Source of the DNA: Rhodothermia bacterium
GTDB taxonomy: Bacteria > Bacteroidota > Rhodothermia > Rhodothermales > JABDKH01
Direction: 5' to 3'
Length of the DNA: 11,271 nucleotides
Assembly: GCA_018679295.1 (NCBI GenBank)
Contig: JAHHLP010000002.1
Location: 1 to 11,271, forward strand
Part shown: in pieces, positions 1 to 6,925 of the stretch
Position numbering within the stretch: the first letter of the stretch is position 1
How the letters are laid out: each line of letters begins with the position of its first letter
Notes under the pieces: model-generated
The model's input: only the letters and a program-made list of their open reading frames with translations
The model's database searches: none
Told to the model about the DNA's origin: nothing
Position numbers and translations under genes: made by a program

Positions 1-509
1 GAATACGAAAACGCGTGACGCAACTGGGCGGAAGCCTCGACCCCCACGCCTGCTACCTTCTACATCGCGGCCTCAAGACGCTGGCCGTACGCGTCGCTCG
101 GCAAAATCAGACGGCCTCCGTGCTCGCTCAGGTGCTGAATGATCATCCAGAGGTAACCCGCGTCAACTATGCGGGACTCCCTTCGTCCCCCTCCCATAGT
201 CGCGCTGCAAAATATCTGGATGGATTCGGTGGGATGCTGAGCTTTGAAATCGAAGGAGATGGATCGGCGGTCACGGCGTTCATGCGCGCGCTTGAGATCC
301 CTGTGCTGGCGCCAAGTCTAGGCAGCGTTGAAACGCTAATTGTACAACCGGCACAGACCTCGCACGTATCTCTTTCACCGGAAGAGAGGGCAGCAGCTGG
401 AGTCACCGACGGCCTCGTCCGGGTGTCCGTTGGCATCGAGTCCGTGGATGACCTCGTTGCAGACTTCGTCGCGGCCCTGAACACGATTCGGCGTCCGGCC
501 GCCGTCTAG
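1..509 (+). CDS. PLP-dependent trans-sulfuration enzyme, C-terminal part (cystathionine gamma-synthase / methionine gamma-lyase family)
   Basis: The frame is open from the left edge (first full codon at 3) to TAG at 507-509, giving about 168 residues. Family members are usually near 390-400 residues, so this is roughly the last 40%. The GTG at 15 is internal and not the true start. Family landmarks are GGSLDPHACYLLHRGLKTL near the beginning, then APSLGSVETLIVQPA, then SPEERAAAGV and GLVRVSVGIES near the end; the Arg of VRVSVG is the usual substrate-carboxylate ligand. The PLP-binding lysine lies upstream of the window. The family uses PLP in cytoplasmic methionine/cysteine interconversion. 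Without the N-terminal half I cannot separate cystathionine gamma-synthase, cystathionine gamma-lyase, methionine gamma-lyase and O-acylhomoserine sulfhydrylase. It converges on the phosphatase gene with only 10 nt between the two stop codons. A sulfurtransferase gene lies about 1.4 kb further on. Confidence 0.9.
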   Translation, partial: IRKRVTQLGGSLDPHACYLLHRGLKTLAVRVARQNQTASVLAQVLNDHPEVTRVNYAGLPSSPSHSRAAKYLDGFGGMLSFEIEGDGSAVTAFMRALEIPVLAPSLGSVETLIVQPAQTSHVSLSPEERAAAGVTDGLVRVSVGIESVDDLVADFVAALNTIRRPAAV

Positions 510-519
510 ATCCCCTCTA

Positions 520-1623
520 TCAACCGGCGCCTGCGCGTCCGGCCCGCCGGATAACCACGATAGACAGGTCATCCGACCACACTTCGTTACCGACGAACTC
601 CTCTACCCTCCGCACCAGACGCTCACCCAACTCTCTCGCCGTATGATGCCTCAGCAGCGGTAGCAGCTTCACGAGCCGCGTGGTTCCAAAAAAGGTCCCG
701 AACTCGTCGCGGGCCTCCGACACGCCGTCGCTGAAGACCACCAAACACTCTCCCGGTTGAAGTTCGACCTCCTGTTCCTCGAAGGATGGACTCTCCATGA
801 TACCGAGCGCCGGCGAGCTGTGCGGCAACTCGCGCACACCCTCCTCCCCGCAGATCAGCGGCGGAAGATGACCGGCATTCAGCAGTTGGATCCGGTTGGA
901 ATCCGCGCGAAGCGTCAGGAACGCCAGAGAAGCAAAACGGCTTGGGATTCCGTCGCGACGGAATATGGCGTTGACCCGCAATCCAAGGTCAGCCAGGGAA
1001 TCATACTCGGTGGCGACGGCCCGAACCGTAGCCTGCAGTTTTGCCATCAGGAGAGCGGCGGGCAGACCCTTGCCCGCCACGTCGCCAATCGCGATGCCCA
1101 CACGCCCGTCATCCATATCCAGATAGTCGACCAGATCGCCACCGACGTCGTTGGCTGGTCGTGTGTATATCCACGTATCCCAACCCTCAACATGCGGGCT
1201 TTCCTCGGGCATCAAGGCGTTTTGAACGACACGCCCGGCCGCCAGCTCGTCTTGGGCAAGCAGCTTGTCCTTCAGCTCGAGTACAAGGATAAACGTGAGA
1301 ATTACGAACCCCGACAAGACTTGGCCGGTCGACTCACCGAGTCCATTCACCGCAAGAAAAATCGCAAGGATGAGCATCAGCCGACGGGCCGGGGTCAGCT
1401 TGAGGAACATACTCTTCAGGACCTCGATGCTGACAACAAACGTCTTCTTCACTCGCCCCATCGAGGACAATCGGTCGCGGGTATTCGTGTCGAGATAGAA
1501 ATCAGAGATCTCCCTGAAGTCCCGCTGTAGCGAATGCTTGATTTCGCCCGACCGTAGATCCTCCACCAAAGAGACCTTTTGCGGCTCAGGTGATGTCGCT
1601 TTTCGAGTCGTTTGCTGAACCAT
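520..1623 (-). CDS. Membrane-anchored SpoIIE/RsbU-type PP2C serine phosphatase
   Basis: This 367-residue protein has three parts. Residues 1-79 form a polar N-terminus that I cannot assign. Two hydrophobic segments follow (about 80-96 and 101-117). From about 118 there is a helical linker (LKDKLLAQDELAAGRVVQNALMP) of the kind that precedes SpoIIE domains, and then the phosphatase domain to the end. Metal-binding motifs are intact: NDVGGDLVDY (Asp163), GDVAGKGLPAAL (Asp181), LNAGHLPPL (about 249-256), FSDGVSEARD (Asp299) and WSDDLSIVVIR (Asp351/352). Family members dephosphorylate phosphoserine or phosphothreonine on anti-anti-sigma (STAS) proteins in partner-switching stress or signalling pathways; the substrate here is unknown. 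No PAS, GAF, HAMP or response-regulator domain is recognisable, and no anti-sigma or STAS gene is adjacent. ATG at 1623 is preceded by GGAGG, but at a long spacing of 12 nt. The gene is divergent from the sulfurtransferase and convergent with the gene on its left. Confidence 0.92.
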   Translation of the reverse strand: MVQQTTRKATSPEPQKVSLVEDLRSGEIKHSLQRDFREISDFYLDTNTRDRLSSMGRVKKTFVVSIEVLKSMFLKLTPARRLMLILAIFLAVNGLGESTGQVLSGFVILTFILVLELKDKLLAQDELAAGRVVQNALMPEESPHVEGWDTWIYTRPANDVGGDLVDYLDMDDGRVGIAIGDVAGKGLPAALLMAKLQATVRAVATEYDSLADLGLRVNAIFRRDGIPSRFASLAFLTLRADSNRIQLLNAGHLPPLICGEEGVRELPHSSPALGIMESPSFEEQEVELQPGECLVVFSDGVSEARDEFGTFFGTTRLVKLLPLLRHHTARELGERLVRRVEEFVGNEVWSDDLSIVVIRRAGRAGAG

Positions 1624-1794
1624 AATCCAATATTGCCTCCGCTCGTAGTGTACCGGACTTCACCGGCAAAGTTGCCCTCACGGATCCCCGCCGCAGCCTG
1701 ACGTTGATTGTACTGGAATCATTGAGTGGCAAGCACTATCTAGAGGGTTGCAGTGGTCGAGAAGAAATTGACTCCGATTGCACCGTCCTGAGCA

Positions 1795-1808
1795 TTCCCG
1801 GCCGGGAA
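1795..1808. promoter_or_regulatory. 14-bp perfect palindrome, candidate operator
   Basis: TTCCCGGCCGGGAA reads identically on both strands, with no spacer. It sits 66 bp upstream of the sulfurtransferase ATG and about 170 bp upstream of the phosphatase ATG, just downstream of a TTGACT hexamer. A dimeric regulator could bind here, but no regulator gene is in the window. The placement is suggestive; the function is inference. Confidence 0.35.
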
Positions 1809-1860
1809 GCTTAGTGCAATCTCAGACAAAACCGACCTCATCAAGCAACCCAATCGATCG

Positions 1861-1866
1861 AGAGGT
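1861..1866 (+). promoter_or_regulatory. Shine-Dalgarno for the sulfurtransferase
   Basis: AGAGGT lies 8 nt upstream of ATG 1875. It supports that start over the later in-frame codons. Confidence 0.65.
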
Positions 1867-1874
1867 AATGGGTC

Positions 1875-2714
1875 ATGTCCACCAATCATGATGTACTGGT
1901 CTCTACCCAGTGGGCAGAAGACCATCTCAACGACTCCGACGTACGATTTGTCGAGGTCGACGTCGATACCAGTGCCTACGAGTCCGGACACGTTCCCGGT
2001 GCCGTGGGCTGGAACTGGCAGACGCAACTTCAACACCAGGTCCGTCGCGACATTGTCAGCAAGCACGACTTTGAGATTCTGCTCCGCAAGTCGGGCGTCG
2101 CCGATTCAAACTCGCGAATCGTGCTCTATGGCGACAACAACAACTGGTTCGCGGCATACGCATACTGGCTCCTGAAGTACTTCGGTCACGATGCGGTGCA
2201 GATCGTCGACGGCGGCAGGAAGAAGTGGATCGCCGAAGGCCGACCGCTGACGACGGATGTCCCCAATCACAGTGAAACGAACTACGCGGTCACCCGGACC
2301 AACGCTAACCTGCGTGCACACCATGCCGACGTGCTTCGCCACCTGGACAATCCGGACGGCGTCCTGGTCGACGTGCGATCGCCGGACGAATTCACGGGCA
2401 AGGTTCTCGCGCCTCCGGGGCTAAACGAGACGGCGCAGCGTGGCGGACACATCCCCGGCGCAGCGAATATCCCGTGGTCGCAGGCGGTTCGTGAAGACGG
2501 CACTTTCAAATCGACATCCGAGCTGAAAGAACTGTACGAGGGTAATGGAATTCGCCCGGGCACAGACGTAATCACGTACTGCCGAATTGGCGAGCGGTCT
2601 TCGCATAGCTGGTTCGTGCTTAAGGAGTTGCTGCACTACGACAACGTCAGGAATTACGACGGATCGTGGACCGAGTGGGGCAACCTGATTGGAGCGCCCA
2701 TCGACAAAAACTGA
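1875..2714 (+). CDS. Two-domain rhodanese (thiosulfate / 3-mercaptopyruvate sulfurtransferase)
   Basis: This 279-residue protein has the tandem rhodanese layout and the usual family length. The inactive N-terminal domain (about 8-125) contains YESGHVPGAVGWNW and LYGDNNNWFAAYAYW, with Asp87 where the catalytic Cys would be, and ends in VDGGRKKW. The catalytic C-terminal domain (about 145-275) contains VLVDVRSPDEF (163-173), GGHIPGAANIPW (190-201), the active-site loop CRIGERS beginning at Cys236, and YDGSWTEWG near the end. The Cys accepts sulfane sulfur as a persulfide and passes it to cyanide, thiols or other acceptors. The CRIGERSSH loop resembles SseA/thiosulfate sulfurtransferase-type enzymes more than the CG[S/T]GVT loop of classical mercaptopyruvate enzymes, so thiosulfate is the more likely donor (inference). 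No signal peptide is seen, so it is probably cytoplasmic. ATG 1875 has a good Shine-Dalgarno. It is transcribed alone and converges on the trehalase gene. Confidence 0.93.
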   Translation: MSTNHDVLVSTQWAEDHLNDSDVRFVEVDVDTSAYESGHVPGAVGWNWQTQLQHQVRRDIVSKHDFEILLRKSGVADSNSRIVLYGDNNNWFAAYAYWLLKYFGHDAVQIVDGGRKKWIAEGRPLTTDVPNHSETNYAVTRTNANLRAHHADVLRHLDNPDGVLVDVRSPDEFTGKVLAPPGLNETAQRGGHIPGAANIPWSQAVREDGTFKSTSELKELYEGNGIRPGTDVITYCRIGERSSHSWFVLKELLHYDNVRNYDGSWTEWGNLIGAPIDKN

Positions 2715-2721
2715 GGGCTTC

Positions 2722-2767
2722 GCCCGCCTGCCAGAGGTACATGCCGGCGCCCTCGCCGCAGGCGGGC
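2722..2767. terminator. Inverted repeat between convergent genes, possible bidirectional terminator
   Basis: GCCCGCCTGC (2722-2731) and GCAGGCGGGC (2758-2767) are exact reverse complements, forming a 10-bp GC-rich stem with a 26-nt loop. It lies in the 59-nt gap between the sulfurtransferase stop (2714) and the trehalase stop (2774), where a shared terminator is expected. No U-tract follows on either strand. Competing pairings exist: GGGC-TTC-GCCC at 2715-2725, and GAGGGC 2713-2718 with GCCCTC 2749-2754. It could instead be a transcript-end stabiliser or a small repeat. Confidence 0.5.
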
Positions 2768-2773
2768 CGTTCT

Positions 2774-4420
2774 CTAGCGCGACTTCATTCCCTTGAGAAG
2801 TTCGAGCACGACCGCGTTCGTCCAGCCGAATCCAATCTGGTTGGCGGCATAGCCATATTTGATGCCGGCCTCCACGTCTGATTCACGCTGTACAAGGTCG
2901 TACTTCTCGACGATCACACCGTGCTCATCAAATTCCTTACTGACGAGGCCCACGAACTTCGCCGTCAGACGGTCCGCATCGGCGTGATACCCGTAGCGTC
3001 GGAGGCCCTGCACCGCGATCATCTGTAGCGGCGCCCAGCCAAAGGGTGCATCCCACTGGTTGCCGGTAATGCTGGTGCTGGTCAGCAATCCGCCCGGCGC
3101 CTCAAACAGGTACAGGTTGGCTGCCACACGTCTCGCCTGCTCTTTCGACGCGATTCCGACCCAGAGCGGATAAAAGGTAGTTGCGAATTCGTAGTCGCTC
3201 AGCTCTTCGTCCAGCATGTCGTAGTCCATATACAGACCGCGATCATCATCCCAGAGATACCGGTTCACGAGTTCGGCCCTGCGCTGCGCCAATGCCGTCC
3301 ATGCCTCCGCTTCGGTTTCCCGTCCGAGCTCACCGTAGATCGTGGCCGCCTCCATCTCCATGCGATAGAGCAGCGAGTTCAGACACACAGGCGCGAAATG
3401 GATGATGTCTATGTTGAACGGTCCGAAACGGTTTGAAGGATCGAACCCTGACTCACGCATCGAACGATCGCCGACGTAGAACAGCGGCGTCAGCCGGTCG
3501 GTGGCCGCGTCGTAATACATTGAGAGATCGTATTGGTCGACCGGCGTTGTGCGATAGTACTCGCGGATGCGATCGTAGTGTGTGCGACCCGCTTCATCTT
3601 TCTCATCCGCGATGACTTCCGGCGCCGGACCGGAGCCGAGACCATAGTATCTCGACAGGCCCAGGTTCTCTATCAGGTGCGGGCTGCTGAACCAAAACTC
3701 ATGATAGCTCTCTATAGCAGGCAAAGTCGATTCAAGCCAGGCCCGATCGCGCGTCTTTTCATACACACCGAGGATCATCGCGGTCAGGAACGGCGGCTGC
3801 GATCGCGTGAGATAATAGGAGCGGTTCGCGTTAAGGATGGTCCCGTAATGCTCGATTTGGTAGACGAAGTTGTCGATCATGTTCTTTGCCAGCTCGATCT
3901 CGTCGTCCTGCAGAAGACCGACCTGGATGAAATAGCTGTCCCATCCGTACATCTCGTTGAATCGGCCGCCGGGGACGACGTAAGGATGCGGCAGGTACAA
4001 CAATCCGTGCGGAGAAATGTCGGCCATGTGTTCCCGCGGGTTCTCGGGAAGGCGTTTGACTCGGATCTGGTTGAGTTCGTCTGCGGACAATGACCTGGAG
4101 ATGTCTTTCAACACGGCGTCCGGGTCCTCCTTGGCCGACACGTAGAGCGTCCACGGTTCACCCTCGGCGTGCTCGACTTTCGGATCAACCAGGGCTTTAA
4201 GGAGATCCGAGTGAGAGCGCGTTAGCGTGCCCCACGACTTCTTGATGTACTCGAGCATCGGCGAGCGGTGTTCCGCACCCGGAAGCTCGATCATCGTTGG
4301 AGGGTGGTCCGCTTCCTCGGTTTGGGCATTCGCGACGGGCGCAGTGAGGGCCACAAACCCCAGTGATAGCACGGCCAGAACCAGCATTCGGCTGGAAGAT
4401 TTCACGTATTCAGCAGACAT
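2774..4420 (-). CDS. treA: Exported GH37-family trehalase
   Basis: This 548-residue protein would hydrolyse alpha,alpha-trehalose to two glucose molecules. It carries both trehalase signatures: PGGRFNEMYGWDSY (150-163) and QWDAPFGWAP (455-464). The likely catalytic acid is Asp327 in RESGFDPSNRF and the likely base Glu505 in VEKYD, by analogy with the Asp/Glu pair of E. coli trehalase. A signal peptide is clear: a basic N-terminus, a hydrophobic core at 12-27, and an ANA cleavage site before Gln33. Periplasmic or extracellular action is therefore expected. After EKYD, the Gly-rich GGGGEYPLQ loop of E. coli TreA is replaced by a shorter AGIKYGYAANQ segment before GFGWTN, so this is a divergent subfamily and another alpha-glucoside substrate is possible. 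ATG 4420 was chosen; a GTG at 4444 would add 8 residues, and both have only weak Shine-Dalgarno sequences. The gene lies 79 nt downstream of argH on the same strand with no obvious terminator between, so read-through is possible. Confidence 0.88.
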   Translation of the reverse strand: MSAEYVKSSSRMLVLAVLSLGFVALTAPVANAQTEEADHPPTMIELPGAEHRSPMLEYIKKSWGTLTRSHSDLLKALVDPKVEHAEGEPWTLYVSAKEDPDAVLKDISRSLSADELNQIRVKRLPENPREHMADISPHGLLYLPHPYVVPGGRFNEMYGWDSYFIQVGLLQDDEIELAKNMIDNFVYQIEHYGTILNANRSYYLTRSQPPFLTAMILGVYEKTRDRAWLESTLPAIESYHEFWFSSPHLIENLGLSRYYGLGSGPAPEVIADEKDEAGRTHYDRIREYYRTTPVDQYDLSMYYDAATDRLTPLFYVGDRSMRESGFDPSNRFGPFNIDIIHFAPVCLNSLLYRMEMEAATIYGELGRETEAEAWTALAQRRAELVNRYLWDDDRGLYMDYDMLDEELSDYEFATTFYPLWVGIASKEQARRVAANLYLFEAPGGLLTSTSITGNQWDAPFGWAPLQMIAVQGLRRYGYHADADRLTAKFVGLVSKEFDEHGVIVEKYDLVQRESDVEAGIKYGYAANQIGFGWTNAVVLELLKGMKSR

Positions 4421-4499
4421 GCGACTTTCTCGTATTGTTGTCACTCGTTCTCAATGTTAACGGCGACATCTCGAGAAGACAAGATCCGTCCCGGTCGGT

Positions 4500-5816
4500 C
4501 TACTCAAACATCGCCATCGATGTCTCAAGCTGTGTCCGGACATGCTTCAAGTCAGATCGGCCCGGATATCCGTCGAGCAGGTATAGCTCTGCAAGATTCG
4601 AAGGTGTCTCGAATCCAGATCCTCTCGTCTTGGCCGCTTGTTGGTAGGCTTCCCGAAACGGTACACCTTCGGTAACAAGCTTCAGCGCCTCGGCCGTCGC
4701 AAACATCTCCGGCGAAACCGATTCTCGCATTCGTTGCGTATCGAAAGATATGCCGGCAAGCACATTCCTGATCGCCTGGAGCACGTCCGCGGTAGTCGTC
4801 ACCGCCCGCATCACCGATGCCTTGGTGAGTTGCAGGTCGCGGTGATAGCCGGAAGGAAGATTCGCCGGCAGGGTCGCGAGTAGGTTCATCTCGGCCACGA
4901 GCCGATGGTAGGCGGCCCGCGCGAGCTCGAGAACATCGGGATTGCGTTTCTGAGGCATGATGCTGCTGCCGGTGCAGTACTCATCCGGCAGACTGACGAA
5001 CCCGAATTCTGCCATACTGAACTGTATGAGATCCGAGGCCAGCCGGTTGATCGTCGACGTGACCTGCGTACACGCATGAACGACCTGCATCTCGTACTTG
5101 CCGCGCGAGAGTTGAACAGCGGTGACATTCACCTGGGAGCCGTCGAAGCCCAACTCCGAGGCGGCCTCCTCGCGGGGTAGATGCAGGTAAGGAACGCCGT
5201 AGCCGGCTGCGCTGCCCAGCGGGTTTCTGTTGATGCGACGGTAAGCCTCTGCCAGGGTGCCGACATCTTCCGAGAGAAGCTCCGCGAAGCCCGCTGCCCA
5301 CAGACCGGCGGTCGTCGGCATCGCGCGCTGCATGTGGGTGTAGCCGGGCATCATGTCTGTATCGTGACGTTCGGCGATCGTGCAAAGGAGTTCCACGACC
5401 TCCGCTGCAACTCCGGCACTGCGTCTCAGCTCACCGCGAAGAAAGAGCCGAAGCGCGGCGAGCACCTGGTCATTTCGTGACCGTCCGGTATGGATCTTCT
5501 TTCCTGCCTCACCGAGCCGCTCCGTCAAGAACCGTTCTATGACGGTATGGCCGTCCTCGTCTTCTACGGTCACGGCCACGCTTCCCTTCTCCACGAGCGT
5601 GAGAAGTTCAGCGAGGCAGTGGTCGACACGCTCGAAATCGTTGGTATGCAAGACACCCGCTGCAACAAGACCCCTCGCGTGAGCGCGGGTGGCCTCGATG
5701 TCGTACGGAAGCAGCAAGGTGTCCCAAAGGTAATCGTCACCAACCGTGAACCGGGTCACCCAGTCCTCCGCATCGCGCCCGCCCTTGTACCAAATCGGTT
5801 GCTGTTCGTGCTTCAT
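4500..5816 (-). CDS. argH: Argininosuccinate lyase
   Basis: This 438-residue cytoplasmic homotetramer-type enzyme splits argininosuccinate into arginine and fumarate, the last step of arginine synthesis. Fumarase/aspartase-superfamily motifs are intact: KIHTGRSRNDQV (107-118), MPGYTHMQRAMP (156-167, with His161), NPLGSAAGYGVPY (198-210) and the catalytic-serine signature GSSIMPQKRNPD (283-294). Length is close to the usual 450-470. The start is ATG 5816, which gives MKHEQQPIWYKGG. The frame stays open upstream to 6218, but that part overlaps argE and lacks family similarity, so it is excluded. The start codon is 13 nt after the argE stop and has no strong Shine-Dalgarno, suggesting translational coupling. 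It is the last arginine gene of the operon. Confidence 0.96.
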   Translation of the reverse strand: MKHEQQPIWYKGGRDAEDWVTRFTVGDDYLWDTLLLPYDIEATRAHARGLVAAGVLHTNDFERVDHCLAELLTLVEKGSVAVTVEDEDGHTVIERFLTERLGEAGKKIHTGRSRNDQVLAALRLFLRGELRRSAGVAAEVVELLCTIAERHDTDMMPGYTHMQRAMPTTAGLWAAGFAELLSEDVGTLAEAYRRINRNPLGSAAGYGVPYLHLPREEAASELGFDGSQVNVTAVQLSRGKYEMQVVHACTQVTSTINRLASDLIQFSMAEFGFVSLPDEYCTGSSIMPQKRNPDVLELARAAYHRLVAEMNLLATLPANLPSGYHRDLQLTKASVMRAVTTTADVLQAIRNVLAGISFDTQRMRESVSPEMFATAEALKLVTEGVPFREAYQQAAKTRGSGFETPSNLAELYLLDGYPGRSDLKHVRTQLETSMAMFE

Positions 5817-5829
5817 GGAACCAATGATC

Positions 5830-6924
5830 TTATTGACGCGCGTAATACGACGTGGCGATTTCTTTGTAAACCCTAACCGCCCGGCGCACCTCGGAGGCGG
5901 CGACGTTTTCGTGCGACGAGTGTGAAAGTTCACTCGAACCGGGGCCAATTTTAACGGTGGGAAGGTCGCGCAGGAAGAGCCAGTCAGACATCGTTGGCGA
6001 GCCGAACGGCTCAGCGTCTGACGCACGAATGCAGGCCTGCACGATCGGTTCATCGTGGTTTGTGGACACTGGCACCAATCGGTCGCTGTATACTTCAAGG
6101 TCGCTCTCGAGATGGCTGGCGATAAGCTCCACCAATTCATCGTGCGTGTAGGCGGGAGTGGACCGAACGTCCAGGGAGAAGGTGCACCGATCCGGAACCG
6201 CGTTGGTGGCCTTGCCACCGGCGATCGTGGTGACGGTAATCAGCGTTTGACCGAGTAGCGGGTCGCTACGATCGAGCTTCAGGGAAGAGAGCCGCGCGAT
6301 ATCGCGGGCCGCCTTGTCAATCGCATTCTCGCCGAGCATGGATCGCCCCGCGTGCGCCGACTTTCCTTTCGCGTGCACCTTCAGCATCAGAAGACCTTTT
6401 TGGGCCGTGCACGGGCGGAGGTCGGTCGGTTCGCCCACGAGGGCCGCCTTGATCTCAGGCAAGTGCGGGAGCAGATCCTCGAGGCCGTTGTAGCCCTTGC
6501 CTAGTTCTTCGCATGCTGTCAGCGCTACAATCAGCTGGCCGTCTTGCGGGCTCCATCCTTCGGCGGCCAGCTCAAGAAGAGCAACCGTCATGGCCGCGCC
6601 GCTCGCCTTGGCGTCGACCGCTCCACGACCGTAGATGCGTCCATCAACCTCGACCGGATCGAAGGGGTCGTACGGATGGTCTGATGATTCGGGAACGACG
6701 TCGAGATGAGAATTCATCAGCAGACGATGCTCACCTTCTCCGAGCAAGAAGTACACGTTGTCGCCATGCCGCCCACTGCGGATTCCACGAGAGGTAACGA
6801 GGGTTTGCACATAGTCGGCGATCTCCGCTTCTTCGTGACTCACCGACCGGAAACGAATCATGTCGCGGAGCAGGTCAACGGCGTCTACGGTAATATCTCT
6901 CACAACTCTCGCACCGGTATCCAT
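5830..6924 (-). CDS. argE: M20-family N-acylcitrulline/N-acylornithine deacylase
   Basis: This 364-residue member of the M20 metallopeptidase family (ArgE/DapE/LysK type) removes the acyl group in arginine synthesis. The di-zinc site is complete: HLD (His73, Asp75), GRGAVDAK (Asp104), the catalytic pair in TACEELGKG (Glu139/Glu140), GEPTD (Glu165), and the last histidine in SHSSHENV (about His338). Because the neighbouring carbamoyltransferase is of the N-acylornithine type, the substrate is most likely N-acylcitrulline rather than N-acetylornithine (inference from context). Whether the acyl group is acetyl or succinyl cannot be read from this protein. Start choice: ATG 6924 is 1 nt after the argB stop and has AGGTGG 9 nt upstream. 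An ATG at 6948 and a TTG at 6960 lie inside argB and lack Shine-Dalgarno support. A [LysW]-ornithine hydrolase (LysK) is the main alternative, but no LysW carrier gene is seen. Confidence 0.9.
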   Translation of the reverse strand: MDTGARVVRDITVDAVDLLRDMIRFRSVSHEEAEIADYVQTLVTSRGIRSGRHGDNVYFLLGEGEHRLLMNSHLDVVPESSDHPYDPFDPVEVDGRIYGRGAVDAKASGAAMTVALLELAAEGWSPQDGQLIVALTACEELGKGYNGLEDLLPHLPEIKAALVGEPTDLRPCTAQKGLLMLKVHAKGKSAHAGRSMLGENAIDKAARDIARLSSLKLDRSDPLLGQTLITVTTIAGGKATNAVPDRCTFSLDVRSTPAYTHDELVELIASHLESDLEVYSDRLVPVSTNHDEPIVQACIRASDAEPFGSPTMSDWLFLRDLPTVKIGPGSSELSHSSHENVAASEVRRAVRVYKEIATSYYARQ

Positions 6925-6925
6925 T

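Larger units (their letters stand above)
1624..1874. promoter_or_regulatory. Divergent intergenic region (phosphatase / sulfurtransferase)
   Basis: These 251 nt lie between two divergent start codons and must hold promoters for both, unless one gene is leaderless. On the plus strand TTGACT at 1768-1773 matches a sigma-70 -35 element, but no good TATAAT-like element lies 16-18 nt downstream. On the minus strand CAACTTTG (1666-1673 in plus coordinates) resembles the Bacteroidota -7 element TAnnTTTG, but no TTG lies at the expected upstream distance. No convincing promoter can be assigned. The region has no ORF with coding character. A perfect palindrome inside it is listed separately. Confidence 0.4.

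Noticed and set aside
757..1530. 257-codon plus-strand frame opposite the SpoIIE phosphatase
   Set aside because: It is antisense to a gene with all PP2C motifs. The translation is low in hydrophobic residues and has no family resemblance.
4469..4476. TCTCGAGA palindrome between argH and the trehalase gene as a terminator
   Set aside because: It is only 8 bp, with no loop and no U-tract, so it cannot act as a hairpin terminator.
5817..6218. N-terminal extension of the argH frame
   Set aside because: It overlaps argE in a different frame and translates to Pro/Arg-rich sequence. The ATG at 5816 gives the expected ArgH N-terminus.
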